Notes under the pieces: model-generated | Database searches by the model: none | The model's input: the letters and a program-made list of their open reading frames with translations, nothing else | Told to the model about the DNA's origin: nothing | Shown here: one piece after another, positions 61,938 to 64,000 of the stretch | How the letters are laid out: each line of letters starts with the position of its first letter | Position numbering within the stretch: the stretch's first letter is position 1 | Assembly (NCBI GenBank): GCA_037143335.1 | Contig: JBAWZA010000013.1 | Location: 25,367 to 89,366 of the forward strand | Length of the DNA stretch: 64,000 nucleotides | Origin: PALSA-1296 sp037143335 | GTDB lineage: Bacteria > Bacteroidota > Ignavibacteria > Palsa-1295 | Direction of reading: 5' to 3' | Translations under genes and position numbers: made by a program

Positions 61938-63719
61938 ATGAAAAAAGGATTATTTGTTTTATTTCTCCTTGCACTAACAAGTCCGCTCTTCGCTCAGCGA
62001 ATGAGTGAGAAGACGATTGAAACGATTGGCCGTGCGATGAATGATGAACTTGCACGTTCAAAAAATCAATTGAAGCTCAAGGGTCTTGTTGATCCGTTCT
62101 TTGTCTCGTATGTTGTTAGTGATAATGAGCGCTTGGATATTATCGCATCCTTCGGCGCGATCACCCGTTCACAACAAACTCACCAGCGCCAACTCAATCT
62201 CCGATTGATGGTAAACAACTACCAGCTAAATGATGAAAATTTTGATGGGGGTGGCGGAGGATTATTCGGGGGTGGACCTCAAATTGATATGAGTCTCCCA
62301 CTCGATAATGACTACAACACGATTCGTCGTGCGTTTTGGCTTGCAACTGATGATTTATTCAAAGATGCCAACGAGACGTTCACGAAAAAGAAAGCCGCTC
62401 TTGAGCGGAAACAGTTAACGGACGAAGACCGCGATCTCCCTGATTTTTCACAAGCGCCAAAAGTCGAGCTAAGCGAAGCACCAGCAGAAATTCCAGTTGA
62501 CAGGACAAAGTTGGAGGCATTGGTGCGCGATCTTTCAGCAGTATTTATTAAGTATAAGCCAATCGAAAATTCGAATGTTGCATTTTCTTTCAGCAACATC
62601 TACCAATTCCTCAAAAATACTGAGGGCACAAATGTTCGCAAACCGCAGACAATTTGTCAACTCGAAATTCAGGCAACTGCGCAAGCGGCAGACGATGGCG
62701 AACCACTATCACTTGCCACAACAATCACAGTACTCTCACCCGATCGGTTACCGAGTCGTAAGGAATTGCTTGAGAAAGCCGAGAAGCTCGCACAGGATTT
62801 GACAGATCTTACCACTGCACCAAAACTAGATGGCAAGGAATACTCGGGTCCTGTTTTATTTGAGGGTGAAGCTGGAAGTGAATTTATTTCTGAACAGATT
62901 ATCGCAAAACTTTCTGCACAGCGTGAGGATGTCTTAGGCGGCGGATCAGTATTTTCATTGCTCGGTAAAGCTCCGACATTTCAGAAGAAAATCGGCGTAC
63001 GAGTATTACCTGCATCTATCACCGTTGAAGATCGAACCAAGAGCGCCTCTGCTCCGGCAAAGAGCAGTCAAACACTTGGGTGTTACTCGGTTGATGAAGA
63101 AGGTGTAGTCCCAAACGATATGACATTGGTTGAAAATGGAATCTTGAAAACTTTATACATGACACGCACACCGACGAAAGAAGTCCGCGAACCCAACGGA
63201 CATTCGCGTCAGCTCATTAGTGGCGGTGCTGCACCTGGTCCAGGAGTAGTCGAGATTACGGATAAGAAAGCAATGAAAGCCGCGGACATGAAGAAGGATC
63301 TTTTCAAGCGCGCGAAGGAGGATGGATATGATTTTGCGTTTATTATTCGCTCCACACAAAAGGGCACGATGCTTTTCTCTGAAGGAATGGGTAATGTTGG
63401 CGATATCCTCGAAGGTGGAAAATCTCTTTCACCGGTCTTGATTTACAAAGTTTCTATTAAGGATGGCAAAGAAACATTAATTCGTGGAGCGGAAGTGAGT
63501 TTACCCACAAGCAGGGATTTGCGTGAGATCATTACGTGTCGTGACGTGGTGACAAAAGATATGGGTTTGGCAGCTGGCTCTGGGAGCGGGTTCTCAGTCT
63601 ATAGTAGTAAAGCTCCGGCTACACTTAAGGCTTCAGAAAAAATTCTGGTACCTGAACTTGAAGTCCGAAAGAAAAAAACAAGCGCAAATCCGATTAAGCC
63701 TGTGGTTGAGAAGCCTTAG
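61938..63719 (+). CDS. Exported TldD/PmbA-like protein lacking the zinc motif
   Basis: This 593-residue paralogue of the upstream protein has its own signal peptide (MKKGLFVLFLLALTSPLFAQ); the frame is open to GTG 61896 but ATG 61938 gives the clean signal. It aligns from the N terminus (FFVSYVVSDNERLDIIASFG beside YFISYNLGDDQNVTMVSSFG) to the end. At the active-site position it reads SEQIIA (318-323) where the partner has HEIFGH, so both zinc His are lost while the Glu remains. GCYSVDEEGVVPNDMTLVENG and NGHSRQLISGG are kept. It mirrors the TldD/TldE partnership. Confidence 0.85.
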   Translation: MKKGLFVLFLLALTSPLFAQRMSEKTIETIGRAMNDELARSKNQLKLKGLVDPFFVSYVVSDNERLDIIASFGAITRSQQTHQRQLNLRLMVNNYQLNDENFDGGGGGLFGGGPQIDMSLPLDNDYNTIRRAFWLATDDLFKDANETFTKKKAALERKQLTDEDRDLPDFSQAPKVELSEAPAEIPVDRTKLEALVRDLSAVFIKYKPIENSNVAFSFSNIYQFLKNTEGTNVRKPQTICQLEIQATAQAADDGEPLSLATTITVLSPDRLPSRKELLEKAEKLAQDLTDLTTAPKLDGKEYSGPVLFEGEAGSEFISEQIIAKLSAQREDVLGGGSVFSLLGKAPTFQKKIGVRVLPASITVEDRTKSASAPAKSSQTLGCYSVDEEGVVPNDMTLVENGILKTLYMTRTPTKEVREPNGHSRQLISGGAAPGPGVVEITDKKAMKAADMKKDLFKRAKEDGYDFAFIIRSTQKGTMLFSEGMGNVGDILEGGKSLSPVLIYKVSIKDGKETLIRGAEVSLPTSRDLREIITCRDVVTKDMGLAAGSGSGFSVYSSKAPATLKASEKILVPELEVRKKKTSANPIKPVVEKP

Positions 63720-63724
63720 AAATG

Positions 63725-64000
63725 CTATTCTGTTTTGTACATTTCCATCCGTTTCTTTGATGCTTCGAGGCGTTTGTATTTCGGTCGTTCGACCATAACT
63801 TTCTCTAAGATTTCTTTGACCTGAAAAAAATCTTCGAACGAGTGATACGGAATTCCATTCTTCGAACAAAATTTCGAGAGCATACTCCGAGCAAACACTA
63901 CATCGGCTATCTCCACAGGGCAATGATCGGAATATCCATCACCGATATAGACTACCGTATCCTCGTCGGCTGATGTTGTGAGAATCGTGCCGCATTTACA
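63725..64000 (-). CDS. HAD-family phosphatase, MtnX-like (partial, C-terminal end)
   Basis: The minus-strand frame runs off the right edge; 91 residues are visible. Visible motifs are TVVYIGDGYSDHCPVEIADV (HAD motif IV with the two acidic residues GDGYSD), then VFARSMLSKFCSKNGIPYHS and FFQVKEILEKVM. This matches HAD-IB phosphatases of the phosphoserine-phosphatase/MtnX group; MtnX acts in methionine salvage. The N-terminal catalytic Asp motif is outside the window, so the substrate is uncertain. Confidence 0.75.
   Translation of the reverse strand, partial: CKCGTILTTSADEDTVVYIGDGYSDHCPVEIADVVFARSMLSKFCSKNGIPYHSFEDFFQVKEILEKVMVERPKYKRLEASKKRMEMYKTE

Noticed and set aside
1..64000. CRISPR array or complete insertion sequence
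   Set aside because: No regularly spaced direct repeats and no transposase frame were seen on either strand.

Overview
The window looks like chromosome from a free-living member of the Bacteroidota/Chlorobi group, plausibly on the Ignavibacteria/Kapabacteria side (inference from content, not a database match). Signs seen in the sequence: three proteins with type IX secretion (T9SS) C-terminal sorting domains; several lipoproteins; a TonB-dependent receptor with an N-terminal carboxypeptidase-like domain; mostly weak or absent Shine-Dalgarno sequences; and a repeated TAnnTTTG promoter box (TATTTTTG, TAGTTTTG, TATATTTG, TATCTTTG, TAAATTTG) of the Bacteroidota -7 type. SdhB and NuoE/NuoF show respiratory metabolism.

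Layout. 1-4.1 kb: sdhB and nuoEF (minus) around a plus-strand T9SS cargo gene. 4.2-8.4 kb: accessory region with a large DUF4062-STAND ATPase-TPR protein, a propeller-like gene interrupted by an amber codon, and a long intergenic stretch with palindromic elements. 8.4-10.2 kb: nusG, secE, tRNA-Trp, rpmG and four more tRNAs. 10.4-21 kb: a long minus-strand run yqeY-cvpA-mutS2-accC-two YfhO-like membrane proteins-GT2 glycosyltransferase. 21.1-29.3 kb: plus-strand run AI-2E transporter-rsmI-giant outer-membrane protein-unknown-obg-crcB. 29.3-29.9 kb: tRNA-Leu and greA with an attenuator-like leader. 30-34 kb: second accessory block (lectin-like protein, Cys-rich coiled-coil protein, ankyrin lipoprotein, a purE stub, an orphan LuxR-type HTH). 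34-37.2 kb: large T9SS cargo protein. 37.2-44.4 kb: minus-strand run lipoprotein-TonB receptor-TatD/outer-membrane fusion-RelA/SpoT-ruvX. 44.4-52.7 kb: ychF, a small alarmone hydrolase, an esterase, an M20 peptidase, a lipoprotein, tyrS, smpB and an NlpC/P60 hydrolase. 53.1-57.8 kb: metK, a nucleotidyltransferase, a propeller lipoprotein and a T9SS protein. 57.9-64 kb: a small Cys-rich protein, rplJ-rplL, a diheme cytochrome c, a secreted TldD-like pair, and the end of a HAD phosphatase.

Most of the window is housekeeping. The most unusual items are: the DUF4062-STAND-TPR protein; the in-frame fusion of TatD to a signal-peptide-bearing outer-membrane protein; the exported TldD-like pair in which one partner has lost the HExxxH motif; two genes each broken by one in-frame stop codon (one removing the last ten residues of a T9SS sorting domain); a purE gene truncated after about 25 codons at an accessory-island edge; and several families of intergenic palindromes. 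No CRISPR array, complete insertion sequence, rRNA or prophage core was seen.
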